Source of the DNA: Diaporthe sp. PMI_573
Taxonomy: Eukaryota; Ascomycota; Sordariomycetes; Diaporthales; Diaporthaceae
Length of the DNA: 64,000 bases
NCBI GenBank assembly: GCA_021399435.1
Contig: JAJTUP010000069.1
Span: 62,001-126,000 of the forward strand
Reading direction: 5' to 3'
Position 1 is the stretch's first letter. Every line of letters starts with the position of its first letter. The notes under the pieces were generated by a model. The model searched no databases, was not told where the DNA came from, and was given only the letters and a program-made list of their open reading frames with translations. This document shows positions 1-13,555 of this stretch, piece after piece. The translations under genes and the position numbers were made by a program.

Positions 1-6
1 TACTAA

Positions 7-201
7 TATAATAGGCTTTGCACTAGACACGACGGTGATGTAAAGTAGGGGAGGCTAATATATATATTAGGTATATGGTTTAGTATAAGACTGATTCTTG
101 CCCCCCTCTAGTCTGAGATATGGGGGCTTTAGGCCCCTTTTAAGAGGGCCCTTGCAGGGGCCACGCCGTAGCTTCCGCATAGCTTCTGCCCGGTCGTTAT
201 A
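7..201 (-). repeat. 3' LTR of gypsy element G1
   Basis: This 195-bp LTR matches 7580-7774. Where I aligned the two (the first 80 bp or so), every difference is a transition, as expected for RIP. A GC-rich core survives around 90-195. The terminal dinucleotide is degraded from TGTAATAGGC to TATAATAGGC. Confidence 0.9.
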
Positions 202-3200
202 ATTATACCTTCCCTTTAGAGGCCTGTCTTTAGGCCGCTTTTATATAGCATTTAGGCTGGCTTCCATCATGGCTTTCTGGTCACTGTTTCCAGTAATTTA
301 CTAGGCCTTCCCAACCTATATACTATTCTTTTAGTACCACACAGTCTAGGCAGTATGGCGCACAATTTAGACAGCATAGTTTAAATAGCTTACCCTTGTG
401 GCTGCTTCTAACCTCTCTCTCTCTTCAACCTATAACCTACTTAAAGCTCTTATAGCAGCTTCTCTTCTTCCTCTCTTCAGGTTGCTTTCGAAGACCTTTC
501 TTTGTAATATTACCTTCATTATTGCTGCTATGTCTAACTTATCTTTTTGTAGCTTTTTGCCTAACCGACAGCTAGGTAGGGAGTCTTCCTCTCCTAAGGG
601 GTCTTGTAATTAGACTAAGTTATAGGTATCTTTATTAGGCGTTATTTGCTCTGCTTTGTGGCTCCTTTGTAGGTATATAGCTCCTTCTTTCTTTTATTCC
701 CCTTCTTTTGACTCTTTTGCCCTTTCAGACTCCTTATATTTATCCCCTATACAAAGCTTGGGTAGCCTATCTAGAGGGCACCCTGCCTTATTAGGTTTGA
801 ATCCCAAGGGGACTGGTAGTAATCATACTAGTCCTATTCCTAAATCTCTTACTACCTCTTCCTCTACAGAGCCGTCCTCCTCTAAACTAAGCGACATCTT
901 AATAGTAACTTAAGGTAGGTCTTCTAAGGCGGCTAGTAAGCAGCATGCCTCTACTCTGCAAACCCCTTAAACTCATTATAAGGTAGTTGTAAGCATTGCC
1001 TCCTTATTAGAGGATCTGAGAAAGAGTAGGCCTCTGAAAGTGCCTTAAACCCCCTAGAATCTTCCTACCTCGACTACAGAGTTTGTATAGTTACATATAC
1101 CTACTGAGGCTATCAAGTATACAATGCCTCCTAGCCGGCAGTATATTTCCGACAGCCCTATAGACATTGTCTGATCCTTATATAACCTATCTAGGTAGGA
1201 TGAGAGGGTATAGTCCTAGAGCTAGGTAATCCAGTCTTAAGCTCTCTATGAGGCCTATATATGCAGCTTCCTAAAGAAAGCAGAGAAGAATGTACCCTCT
1301 TTGTAGGAAGATATATCCTGCATAGTAACTAATTTAAGAAGCTTTTAGTATAACCAATATATCGAAAAGTATTACTTACCCTACATAATAGTAAGCATCC
1401 TTTTCTCTATTTATCTCAATTCTATTAACTATCCTAGGGTGATCCTCTAATTATTAGGTCGATTGCTGACCTTTACTTTGCAAGGGCCCTTCTGTAGGGA
1501 ATTGCCTAGGCTGCAGACCCTATACTGTCAATAGCATAGGAGAACTAACTATTAATCTTGTAGCTTTGTCTAGCCTAAACCCTAATAAACCTGTCTATAA
1601 ATAGCTTTAGCAGTGCTCTAGTATTCTAAAAGATAGTAGAGAATCCTAAGTATAAAGGTAGTTTATAAGGAAGTAAGGAGAAGAAATAGATTAAGGTTAT
1701 AAATATAAGTCTTATATACCTTAAAACAACATTATATATTAAGCTATTTAGGAATCAGCTATTATAGAGGCTAGTGTCTTTTAGTCGTAAGCCCTAGCTA
1801 ATTTATACTCGCTTTACCTAGTATAGTTTAGGTTAGCCAACTTAGTAGATAATCTTTATAAGAAGATCCTAAGGGATTTAGTTAATACTTATTATAGTAT
1901 GTTGTATGTGGTTCTGGCTGATAATAGGTTCTTAGTCTAGCACAGCTTGGTTTAGGGGTTTCTCTTAGAGGTTTTATAGGTTATAGATGATGCTTTTAGA
2001 GCCTGGCTAGAGGGTTTTCTGCTGCTGCTATAGGAGATGATATATAGGATGCAGACAACTCTTTCTCTATAATTATTAGAGGATACAGTAGCTTGGTAAT
2101 TTGTGCTGGTAGAGAGGGTTTAGTTTTTTGGAGTAGAGATAATAATACCCTTGCGTTGCTTTTTTGGGGACCCTTCTGATTCCCCTAGACCTAGACTTTC
2201 CTAAGGTTATTTGTTTTTAATTCTATTATACTAATCTCTAAAACCTTCTTTTTTGCTTGTAATGTGCCCTATAATCTTTTACTAGGCCTTTACTTAATCA
2301 AAAATCTATTTAGTATTTCTTAGGTCAGCATCGACTTCCTTAAAGACTTATTAAGCACTTATTAAGACAATGTTAGGTTTATCAGCTAGTTATCTAGCAC
2401 TTATTGAAACATCCTTGAGTTTATCGGCTAGTTATCTAGCACTTATCGAAACATCCTTAAGTTTATCGGCCAGTTATCTGGTACTTATTGAGATGTTATT
2501 AAGTCTATCCTGGCTCTTATGAGCCTATTATTTACTTATATTATAGCTGCTTTCTGCAGTCCTTATTGGCTTAGTCTTAGGCCTTTTTTCTGGTTTTGCT
2601 TTAGTCCTCTCCCTTTCTGGTACTTTATAATAGTTTTATCTACCGATATCTTGTCTTCTAGTACTTATAAGTTATATTTACTAGACTACCCTTTCTACTT
2701 TATTAGATAATATATAGTATCCCCGATTTTCTAGTAGTCTTAGACCTCTTCTAGCTCCTATTTAGCTTGTTTATCCTCTAAGTCTAGTAGGCCTAGGATA
2801 TCTTCTATTAGGGTCCTTTAGGTTTCTCGCTACCTAGGGCTCTAGTTGGCTCACATAATATATATAGTATATTTATAAGTACTTTTCTGGGAGGACTAAG
2901 CTATAAGCCTACTTGTTTGTTTAGGATAGAATCTTAAATAGGCTAACCCTTTATAGAGCAAGTTTTTTGTCTTTTAGGCATAGATGCTTAGCTGTTAGTA
3001 ATACCTATTTGCTGATTTTAAATTGCTTAGGCTAATATTATTTATTATAGTTTTAAGCTTGTATCTTAGCTGCATATTTCTAATTCTCCTTATAATCTGT
3101 CTAAATTTACTGGAGTTTCTCTAATTGTTCCTCAGCTGCTGGTGCCTCTCTCTTTAGAATACTGTCTTCAGTAGGCTATTAGTTGTAAGGGATAGTAAAG

Positions 3201-6200
3201 GACGGTTTATAGCTAAAAAGAGCTTTGAATGGGCTTATTTTGATTGTAGTATTTTGTGCTGAATTGTATGTAAAGAATACAGTATGTAGCAGATTTGGCT
3301 AGTTCTAAGTATTTTCTGTTGTAAACATCCTTAGATATTGTTCTAAGGTTTGGTTTATCCTTTCTGTTTGTCTATTACCTTGTAGGTAGTATGTAGTGGT
3401 ATATTAGTTCTTAATCCTACTTAGTTAGCAAAGGGTCTTCTAGAATTTGCTGGTAAAGATTATGCTTCTGTCGGTTATAATTCCTCTTGGTAGTCTCTAT
3501 TTACATTCAATCTCCCTATAGAAGATCTTGCTTAGTTCTGCAGTATTTATTATTGTGTTTACTGGAAAGAAAAAACTTATCTTAGTAAATCGATCTACTA
3601 TTACTAGGATTATATCTACTTCCTTGCTATCTATAATGGCAGTCGGAAGTCTAGTAATAAAGTCTATGCTAAGTTTTTATATAGGGTCTGATAGAATTGG
3701 TAGCAAAGCAAGCTCTCTATATAGGTAATAGTGTATTGTAGATATATATTAGCCTGTTGTGTAGGAGCGTATATAGTCAGCGATAGAGGCTCTTAAGCCT
3801 AGCTAGCAAAAATGTCTTTCAACTAGGATTTGTATCCTTATCTGCCCCCAGTAACTGCTTAGCGGCTCATCATAGTAGGTTTATAGGATCTCCTGTCTCA
3901 AGGCTTCTTGTTTTAATATATATATATATCTCTTCTAGTAAAGCAGTCTGTCTCAAAACTTATAACCAGAGCTATCTAAAACAGCCCTATTTAAGGATTA
4001 AATCTATTTGATTATAGTCTAGATTATAGGGTCTTCCTCTTAGGCTTTGTATATTAAGTCTAATAGCAGAGAGTAGAGCCTCTAGTATATTGTACCTATA
4101 TTGTATATATATACTTGGGCCTAGACTCTTGTTATAAACTACTCTTATAGAAGAGCTGTAGACTTAAGCTAATGCTCTATTAGGGAGGAATCGACTTTTG
4201 AGACCTCTTATACTTTAGTACTTCTGACTGTAGCCTTAAATTAGGCCTACTGTTGGTCTTCTAAATAGGATTATAAGTCTTTCCTAATGGCTGTAACTAT
4301 TTTTAATTCTAGAGTTAGTATTTAACTTAAATTTAGAGGCTTTTCTCCTAATATATAGTTAGGCCTTCTCGATAGACTATCTGCTGGGTTTGTCTTCTTA
4401 GGGTAATATTTAATAGTAAAATTAAATTCTACTAGGTATATAAGCTATTAAACCTATTTCTAGGTTAGCTCCTTTTGTTTTATAAAGCTATAGAGGTTAT
4501 TATGATCAGAGAGCACTATAACTAGTTCTTATACCCCTTTAAAGTACTATTACTAATGCTTAAAACTCTTAACAATAGTACTTAGTTCTTTATTATAGGT
4601 CGTCTAATTAAGCTCTGCCTTTAAGAACTTTCTTAACTAGAAAGTAATTAGGTATTATCGAGATTTGCTCTTATAGTAATATTACTGTAAGATTACTGAT
4701 GCAGCAGCTCTATCTAATACATTAGACTCGATTTAAGTAGAAAGTATAGGGTTGTAATATTAGAGAAGAGGCGCTTATTAGAACCTTATTTTAAGCTCTT
4801 TGAATGCTGTTTATACCTTAGTGTTTTTAGGGGCAAAAAGGTTAATTTCCCTTTATTTCCAGCTATATATTATACTCTTTAGTTGTTTATTAAGTGGTTG
4901 TATAATCCTTAAGTAGTCTCTAATAAACCTTTGATAGAAGTTGTAAAAACCTAAAAAGACTTAGATATTATAGTAGGTTGTTGGTATAGGCTATTCTTAG
5001 ATAGTCTTAATCTTATTAAGGTCTATTTAGACTCCTTTTCTTCTAACTAAAAATCCTAGAAACTCAATCTCCTTCTAAAAGAAGCTATATTTCTTAATAT
5101 TGCTATATAAATCTGCTGTCAACAAGCAGTCTATAATTGTTTATATATGCTTCTTATACTCCTCCTTGCTTCCTAAGAAAATCAAAATATTATCTAAGTA
5201 AATAATTATATAGATATTAATATAATCTCCTAAAACTTTAGCAATAAAAGATTAAAATATAGTAGGTATATTAGTTAATCTAAACAGTACTATTTTAAAT
5301 TTATAATGTCTATAATAAGTATGAAAAGCAGTCTTCTATTTATTACCTTTTTGGATATAAATCTGATAGTATATGTTTATTAAATCAAGCTTAGAGAAAA
5401 ACTATATGCCTAATAACTGATCTAAAATCTCTAAAACTAATAGTAAAGAGTATTAATTTTTTATTATTATCTTATTTAAGGCCCTATAATCGATGTAAAG
5501 CTAAAGGGTTCTATCCTTTTTTAGAGCAAATAAGATCAGCATATTTGCAAGACTCTTGCTAGGAATAATCTGCTCTAACTTTAGACTCTCTTTAATCTAT
5601 TCCTTTAAAACTTTAAGCTCCTCTAATGAGAGTAGGTATAGGGAAGAAAAGAGGGTAAAGTCTTTTTTTTCTAACTCTATTACATAATCAGCCTTCCTCC
5701 TTAGTAGTAACTCTTTTACTCTAGCCTTAATAAAAAATTCCTCTAATTCTTTCAATTATAGATATATCTAAGATAGATTTAGGGGTAGCTTCTCCTCTTT
5801 ATCTATCCCCTAAGGCTCTCATTAATCCTCTTACCCTACTAGGTTAAAAGGTTTAGCTGTAGAAAAGATTATATAATAGTAGGAGATCTTCTCTTAATTC
5901 CTTAAAAAAGACTTTATAGTTTATTATACTATATAAATTTTATCTTATTAAAGCTACTAATCCTTTAGATAACTTTCTAGCCTAATTTAAAAGTATTTTA
6001 AACCTAGGGTACCTAATAGTAAAATAGACTCTAAACACTTTCTTTTAATTATAATATAATCTTACATTTCCTTCTTCTAATTCCTAAAATAATCCTTAAG
6101 TAATAAAGATACTTAATAAATACTATAGGTAGAAACCGTAGCTTCTTAGATTCCTACTATTAATACTAATAACTTTATAGATAATTTAAGACTAAACTTC

Positions 6201-7579
6201 TCAATAAATAAAATACTAACTAAGTCTACTTATACCTATATATTTAGATTAATCTTAATATATCTTTTACCCTGTTTTATAGTGATTTTGCCGGCAATTA
6301 TAAAGGTATCTCAGACTTTAACTATCTCCTCCTCTACTTCTAGCTCTAGTTACTAGTCCTTTTCCTTAACCTTAGACACTATTCTTATAAATAGTTGAGA
6401 GGTACCTTAGCCTCCTCTTCCTTGGTTCTAACCTTAGTAGCCCCTAGACTAATAGTTACTATAGCCTTATACTTAATTTACTAATACTATAGCTTCTGCT
6501 AGTATTAGGCAGTCTAGAGTATAGTAGTAGGTGCTTCTATATTTATAGTATATAGTTATCTTACCTATTTTATCTAGAGGGTTTAGCTTTAGGGTTGCTT
6601 TAGAGATACTTTTCTAAGTATTTTGATTTAGCTAGGTATAGGAATCCCTGCCCCAGAATCCTCAGCCTCGGCCTTAGCCTTGTAGTTAGGGGTTATTTAG
6701 AGTTCCTCCCCTTATATTTGTAATGCCTCCTGAGGAGATTCCTTCTTATCCTCTCTTATTAAAGGTTTTACTGGTCTCCCCTTGTTTTAGGCCTATCTTT
6801 TTATATTTTCTCTTTCTAACCCTCTCTAGGGTATTGACCTAAATCGCTTAGGCAACTCTAATTATCTTGTCTCTAGTCTCTAGCATACTTAGAGTATATT
6901 TTATTTGAATCTCCAGCAATACCTATCCTAATAGTCTCGAGAGAAAGAATTCAGCCCTTAAACTATTACTCCTTATTTCCTATTCTAATTCTAATGTTTC
7001 TAGATACTGGTAGAAAGTCTATAGGTCTTGATTTTCTTATTAGTAGGTAGTATTAATTAAGCTTTGAATTATGCTAGATATACCTTAGGGGTCTCTTTTA
7101 AAATTAGAACTAAAGGTCTTAAATTTATCCTACTTATAGTAGTCGAAAATAGACTTATCTCCTTTCTTCTTTGACTTTATATAGGTATTCTAATAGTTTT
7201 AGCATTCCTTTTTAATATAATCTAATATATGTATTACTTTTATTTTGTCGTTATAGAGGGTTTGCAGTTATGAAATATAGGCCCTTTCTAGGTCTATCAT
7301 CCAGCTGTTATACTGCTGTAAGGTATAGGCTATTAGTAATAAAGTAATATTGGCTAACTTCAAGTCTTTTGGCTTGGCTTTAGTAGTTAATCAAGCTGCT
7401 TCTAGAGCCTTAATCCTTTATTGAAGGAGTCGGTTTTGTTCCTGTTCTTGTGTAAGGGTGTTATTGAGCTGAAGTATTCCTGAGCTGCCTTTGCTGTTAT
7501 CAGTACTTCCTTGAGACCTCCCTCTTCCTCTACTGCTTTGAGGTGGTATTATAGGTAGTATATAGAGAAGAATCAGAAT

Positions 7580-7774
7580 TGTAATAGGCTTTATACTGGG
7601 CACGATAGTGATGTGAAGTAGGGGAGGCCAATATGTATATTAGGTATGTGGTTTGGTGTAAGACTAATTCTTGCCCCCCTCTAGTCTGAGATATGGGGGC
7701 TTCGGGCCCCTTTTAAGAGGGCCCTTGCGGGGGCTACGCTGTGGCTTCCGCGTGGCTTCCGCCCGGTCGTTACA
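7580..7774 (-). repeat. 5' LTR of gypsy element G1
   Basis: The 195-bp LTR has intact TG/CA ends; read on the minus strand it starts TGTAACGACC and ends GCCTATTACA. It directly abuts the target duplication ACTAA at 7775-7779, and gag follows on its other side. This copy carries fewer RIP changes than its partner at the window start. Confidence 0.9.
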
Positions 7775-7843
7775 ACTAAACTGTTAATATAAATCTTATA
7801 GGTTATCTACTAAACCCTATAAAGGTTTGGTGTAATTATTATA
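7775..7843 (+). repeat. 5' LTR fragment of chromovirus G2
   Basis: About 69 bp match 29,085-29,151 closely, sharing ctgttaatataaa and the ending attattata, then the two sequences diverge. That end is presumably a RIP-mutated CA terminus. The rest of this LTR lies to the left of the window, separated by the G1 insertion. Confidence 0.75.
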
Positions 7844-7959
7844 TTTTGACGACTCTTGTTTAGAATAGCTATGTGATTAACCGACTAAATAATATAAAGA
7901 TATGATGGTACCTTAGATTTTTACTATCTCTAATGTTGGTAAGAATAACGATAATGTCT

Positions 7960-8840
7960 AGAGTATGGAAGCTTAGATTGTAGCCTTTTAGCAGGAGATT
8001 AATCTTTTTTACTTAGTTTAGTAAGCTAAGGTTTATAAGATAGATAAACCTGGCCCCTATAAGGGAGACAAGGGAATCCTTTAGGGATTTCTTACCTAGA
8101 GCCGAGCCTACTTTAAGTATTATAGATACTAGTTTAATATCTATTATGATAAGATTATCTTTACTGGGATCTGACTTAAAAGCAATGCCTTTGTATGGTT
8201 TAAACCTACCCTTAGGGACTATCTGGAGAATAAAGAATGCGATTAGGACGATAATACTAAGAAGATTTTTAGGAGCTTTGACTATTTCGAGCAAGCCTTT
8301 AAGGATGCTTTTAGAGATCTAGATGAGGAGAGGTCTGTTGAATGTAAACTTATGAAACTTAAGTAAGGAGGGTCAGCCTTTAAATATGTAGCGTATTTTA
8401 AACAGCTTACTACCTATATTAGTTGGGTTGAAGACATACTTATGAGCTAGTTTTACAAAGGACTTAAAGAGGATGTTAAAGATGAGATTTTTAAAATGGA
8501 CCGATCTGATGACTTTGTAAAATATGTCGTTATAGCTGTATGTATTAATAATTGTTTCTTTAAATAAAGGTAGGAACGATAGTGTAAGATATTTGGAAAT
8601 TAATGGAAATCTTGAAACTAGTTAAATATAGGAAGAAAGTATTAATATAGAGATAACTTTTATAGTAATAACCGACCTTAATACTAATAAGGATACAACA
8701 GTATTGTGTTAGGTATATATTTAGGATCTATAAAGCTTGATACTGCTTAATGTAAACCTGGTAATAATAAGAAGTGTTATAATTGTGGTAAGCTAGGATA
8801 CTTTATGCGAGACTATTGCTTACTAAAGAAAGAATAGTAA
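7960..8840 (+). pseudogene. G2 gag remnant with zinc knuckle
   Basis: The plus-strand frame reads as a gypsy gag with scattered stops. Segments such as FVWFKPTLRDYLENKE, FDYFEQAFKDAFRDLDEER and FYKGLKEDVKDEIFKMDR match the usual capsid pattern. Near 8770-8820 a CCHC knuckle reads KCYNCGKLGYFMRDYC, with the histidine changed to tyrosine, a CAC-to-TAC change typical of RIP. Gag coats the RNA in virus-like particles and the knuckle binds nucleic acid. This copy cannot be functional. Confidence 0.8.
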
Positions 8841-10099
8841 CTAGTACCTAAAGGACGATGATAGGTTAATGTAATTTAACAATAAGAGCTACTCAAATAG
8901 TGTAGCTGTTCCTTTAATAAATAATGCTTGGTATATTTGGAAGGTAGAACCAACTGTATTTGTTAATCTAACCTCTGTGTAGAATGTCCTATCTACCCTG
9001 ATAAGCAGGAACTAGAAGATCTAGACGACCTACTATCTATTTCTAAGAAAGTAGCGGACGCTGATAAATAATACGGAACTTTTAATTAGACCTTCTATAT
9101 TAATAATTAGTGTGTACTATACTTTTTGGAGAAAGAAGCCTCTGGATGGTTTTCTAAGGAACCTTAATAGGAACGACAGCTAGTAATAGAAAGACGAGGA
9201 CCACTATATGATATAGTGATGAAAGACAGTAACTTGGATTGTTTGAGTACTGAGTATATAGGAGCAAGTAACTCTTAGGATGCCTAAGAAACTAAGAAAG
9301 GAGACCCTACTGAGAACTTTAACGAAAACCTAGAACGTTACCTAAGACGTAATATTTCGATTACCCTAGATACTAGTGTGGATAGGGGTTGATAGGTCTA
9401 TAGTGAATAGGTCTGTAAGTGAATAGTGGAGGGCCCGTGGCTAGCGCGGGGCCTGCACTATAAAGGGTTGTCGTCCTACGGGCGTGGCTTCGCCACACCC
9501 TTCGAAGCGACAACCAACCCACATCAAGACTTAATGGAATACCCATTTGGTCTGCACTCTCCTTTTCTCTTCGCTAACACTTCTTTCTATCGTATACGAT
9601 AAAGCCCAACCAACAACTAGCGTAGTATATATTGCGGTGGCGGGAGTATCTATTAAAAAAGCTTTCTTAGAATTTTACTACCCGCCAGAATCTAGACAAG
9701 CAGGAGACAAGGTATGCCTCTGGCCTACGTACCTCGACTACTACGAGATCTTATGGGTCTTATGCATACAGCATACATGCAAAATTTACTTCCGAGCTAA
9801 GGCTAGATATGCTTTCTTTTCCAGACGCTTTAGAGCAGGACTAATTACTAGACCCTATAAGGAAGATAACCTACGATACTGGTCAATTTGCAAAGTTAGA
9901 TAAGACAAAGCCTATGCGATTTTTAGGCTAAACCAGTACCTATCTCTAGAATGTCTATGTAAACGACAATAAACATAAGATTATAGGTTAATTATGTGTC
10001 TTATCTATAGTATAGACAAGCTAGAATTGTGGTATGAGTAGTAGGGAAAAGATAATAATTGTCTATAAAGGGACAATAGCCGATTAAGAACTATAGATC

Positions 10100-13078
10100 C
10101 CTATGTGCTACACAGTAAGTAAACTATAAATACATTATTCTAAAAGTAGAAATTAACGGGAAAATATATAGTATACTGTTAGATAGTGGCGCTTAGGGCA
10201 ACTTTATATTGCCAAGAATTATTAATAGAGATTAAATACTATGGTACTAGAAGGAAGACCCCTATTAATTTAGTACTATAGAAAGAATAGAAGTAGGATA
10301 TAGAAATAGTATAATCGATATAGAGACTAATTATCTACTAGTCTTAATCTAAGGCTATACTACCTCTATTACTTAAGACATTATAGATATAGTATATTAC
10401 AAACTAATTATAGGACTTTTATAGCTAAAAGCCGAGAATCTCTAAATTAATTAGACTACTAGCTAGATTTACTGGAATAATGCTGTTCCCTAGGAGAAGG
10501 TTGCAATTAATAGCGCAGGACAGAGTTTAGTTATTGAGGATAGCAAAAAAGCATGCTTAAATGAATCTATAGATATCTCTAGAAGTAGTTAAGAAGGGAC
10601 TTAGCTTTGGGAAAACAGAGAAGGATTAAACTACTCGAAGACCCTAAGAAAGAGCCGAAGTCGATCAGCATATAGCATAATATATATACAGGAGACAAAG
10701 AGGTACCTCCTCTATCTGTATTAGCATAGAGAATAAAGTATACTGGCAAGACTTAAAAGAATCCCTAGAGAATACTATAAATTCAGGAAAGTATTTTAGG
10801 AAGAACTCAATATAAGAATCTCTAAACACAGCCTATACGACTATAAGATATCCCTATAAGAAGGAAAGACGCCTAAGTTCTACAAAATCTACAGGCTTAA
10901 TAAAGAAAAACTTAAGGCACTCTAGGAGTATTTAGACAAAAACTTTAAGAAAGGATATATTTGACCTTTAAGATTACCAGCAGGATACCCAATCCTATTT
11001 ATACCTAAGAAAAACAGCAAGTTATGACTTTATATAGACTACTAATAGTTAAACAACATTATTATTAAAAATTAATACCTACTATTATTTATTAAGGAAC
11101 TATAAGACCGACTTAAAGGAGCATAATAGTTTATAGCCCTAGACCTTAAGGGAGCCTATAATCTTATCTAAATAAAGGAAGGAGAAGAATGAAAGATAGT
11201 ATTTCAAATATGCTACAGATACTATAAGTATATAATTATACCTTTTAGACTAACTAATATACTAGCCTCGTTTTAGGAAATGATTAATAATATCCTATAT
11301 AAGTACTTAGATATATTTGTTATTACTTATCTCAACGATATCCTTATCTTCTCGGCAACTCTTAAAAAACATAAGAAATATATTAAGTAAGTACTTTAGA
11401 AACTCTAGAATGCAAACCTTTTAGTAGAACTAAAGAAAAGCTACTTCTATATTTAAAGAGTCGACTATCTTAGATATATAATTAAACTAGGATACATTAA
11501 GATACAGAAAGACAAAGTTTAAGTAATTAAGGAATAGCTAATACTAAAGAACATTAGAGACATTAGAGCATTTCTAGGCTATGCTAACTTTTACAGACAG
11601 TTTATTAGGAACTATAGTAATATTTGTAAACTAATGACAGACCTTACAAAGAAGGAACAAACATTTAAATAAACAAACAAAACATAGCAAGTATTTAAAG
11701 AAATTAAGAATTAGGTTACTAAGAACCTAGTACTAGAAGAAGCAGATTCTACTAGGGAATTCAAAATTTATACAGATGCCTTAAACAATACAGTAGGCGG
11801 TAAACTTATACAATAAGACAATTAAAAACAAGTATATATTATTATAAACTTTAGCAAAAAGTTTAATAGGCTAAAAACATAATATATTATACTAGACAAA
11901 GAGTTTATAGCAATAGTATATATATTTTAGAAATAGTAATACTACCTTATTAAAGCCAAGAAATAGATTAAACTCTATATAGATTATAAGAACCTAACAA
12001 TCTTTATAATAATAAAAAAACTTAATAAAAGGCAGGTTAGATATATAGAATTTTTATTATAATTTAACATTAAAGTTATATATATAGATAGTATAAAAAA
12101 TACTAGAGCAGATACACTTAGTAGAAGACCCGACTATTAAGATAAGAAAACACTTAGGTAATAGATAATATTTAAGACTTAAGAAGACAAAAGCCTTATA
12201 CTTAATTAAGAACTCAATGTTATAATTAGGGCTAATACAGTATCTAAAACAATACCCAAAGATCTAGAAAAATAAAATAAATTAATCAAGGAAACGTATA
12301 AAGCTTTAGTATATAGACACTAAGGTATAATGGTAATAGTTAATAGAATCCAGCAATACTATTAAATTCTAAATCTTAGACAAAGAATAAAAGAAATTAT
12401 TAGGAAATACAACTCTTATAATAAAAACAAAACTTTGCAGCATAAACTTTATAGACTCTTAAAGCCCCTACTAGTACCTACAGCTATATAGTTATCTATT
12501 AATTTAGACTTTATTATTAAGCTACCTTTCTTATAAGAATCCTTAACTAAGGTATAATTCGACAGTATTCTAATAGTAGTTTGTAGACTAAGCAAGTATA
12601 TATACTTTATACTATATAAGGAAGCCAGTATAGTAGAAGAACTTATATATATATTCTTACAAATTATTATAAGTAACTATAGAATGCTATATAAAATTAT
12701 ATCAGACAGAAATAAGCTATTTACATTAAACTTCTAGAAGTTACTAATAAAATAACTTAGAGTAAAATATAAGCTCTTAACAACTATATACTTATAGACA
12801 GACAGATAAATAGAATAAATTAACTAAATCATAGAATAATATCTTTAATATTATATCAACTAATTATAGGATAATTAGGTTAAATTACTACTATTAGTAT
12901 AGTTTGTCTATAATAGTATAACTACTAGTATAACTAAATAGTTACCTTTCTTTATAGTCTATAGATATAAACCTTAGGCTTACTATAAAGCCCTACTAGA
13001 CAAAATAGTTATAAAATTAGCAGAATAGAAAGTAACGAGAATTAGATAAATTTAGAGGGATATTTAAGAAAAACTTTC
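10100..13078 (+). pseudogene. G2 pol remnant: protease, RT, RNase H, integrase
   Basis: Domains occur in gypsy order. The aspartic protease is near 10,165 (ILLDSGA). Reverse transcriptase covers about 10,900-11,500, with PILFIPKKNSKL near 10,990 and a YLNDILIFS catalytic box near 11,330 (second position D changed to N). The RT connection ends in a GYANFYRQFIRNY-like stretch. An RNase H start near 11,770 reads YTDALNNTVGGK. An integrase core runs about 12,400-13,050. In-frame stops are frequent, mostly TAG/TAA at former Gln/Trp codons. The frame is cut at 13,078-13,082 by G3 and resumes at 20,843. A catalytically dead relic. Confidence 0.85.
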
Positions 13079-13082
13079 TTTT

Positions 13083-13555
13083 TGTAATGATTAAGGTTTC
13101 CTGGGTCCTTTAAACCATAGATTAGGGTTTATATCTAAGATATATAACAAGGCGGTTGATTAAGTAATAGGGTTTTTGATAATGATTATAAGCTAATAAA
13201 AGCTATTTAGGGTAAATACTTAGATTAACTACTGAAGAGCTGTCTATGTTATCTAGCTATCTGGTAACGAGTATATCCTTATATATCTATCTCTTTAGTG
13301 AGGCTTGCCGGGAGTACTGGTTGCTCCTGGTGATCTAGTATAGGGGAGTACCTAGAGTGCTAGTTGCTCCTGTTGCTTTATGGTGTTGGATTGCTAGGAT
13401 TAATTATTACTCTAATTAATCTGTCTTATCTAATTAGTGATTATATAACCTATGGCTTGGTCTCTTATACTGTTTGTTTAGCTGGTGTGCTGGCTTAGTA
13501 GGGTTGTTCTTTTGTAGAACTAACCGTTAGTCCTATTTCTATCAGGGTTGTAACA
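13083..13555 (-). repeat. 3' LTR of gypsy element G3
   Basis: A 473-bp LTR beginning TGTAATGATT and ending GGTTGTAACA on the plus strand. It pairs with 20,365-20,837. The polypurine tract lies immediately right, at 13,556-13,575 (read on the minus strand). Confidence 0.92.

Larger units (their letters stand above)
7..7774 (-). mobile_element. Ty3/gypsy LTR retrotransposon G1, complete but RIP-degraded
   Basis: A full-length LTR element lies on the minus strand, bounded by two 195-bp LTRs with TG...CA ends (mutated to TA in the left copy) and flanked by a perfect 5-bp target duplication ACTAA at 2-6 and 7775-7779. A polypurine tract (AAAGGGAAGG on the minus strand) adjoins the 3' LTR at about 208-220. 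On the minus strand gag begins near 7560, with a recognisable opening (SSRGRGRSQGSTDN) that leads into a gag capsid-like stretch. The reverse transcriptase box near 5180-5222 reads YLDNILIF instead of YLDDILIF. Stops occur throughout the pol region, so the copy is dead. It is inserted in the 5' LTR of element G2. Class and boundaries are secure; individual domain limits are not. Confidence 0.9.

Noticed and set aside
9547..9903. 118-codon open frame in G2
   Set aside because: It overlaps the gag-protease linker of G2 in another frame. I see no domain, and openness over this length next to a GC-rich patch can be chance.
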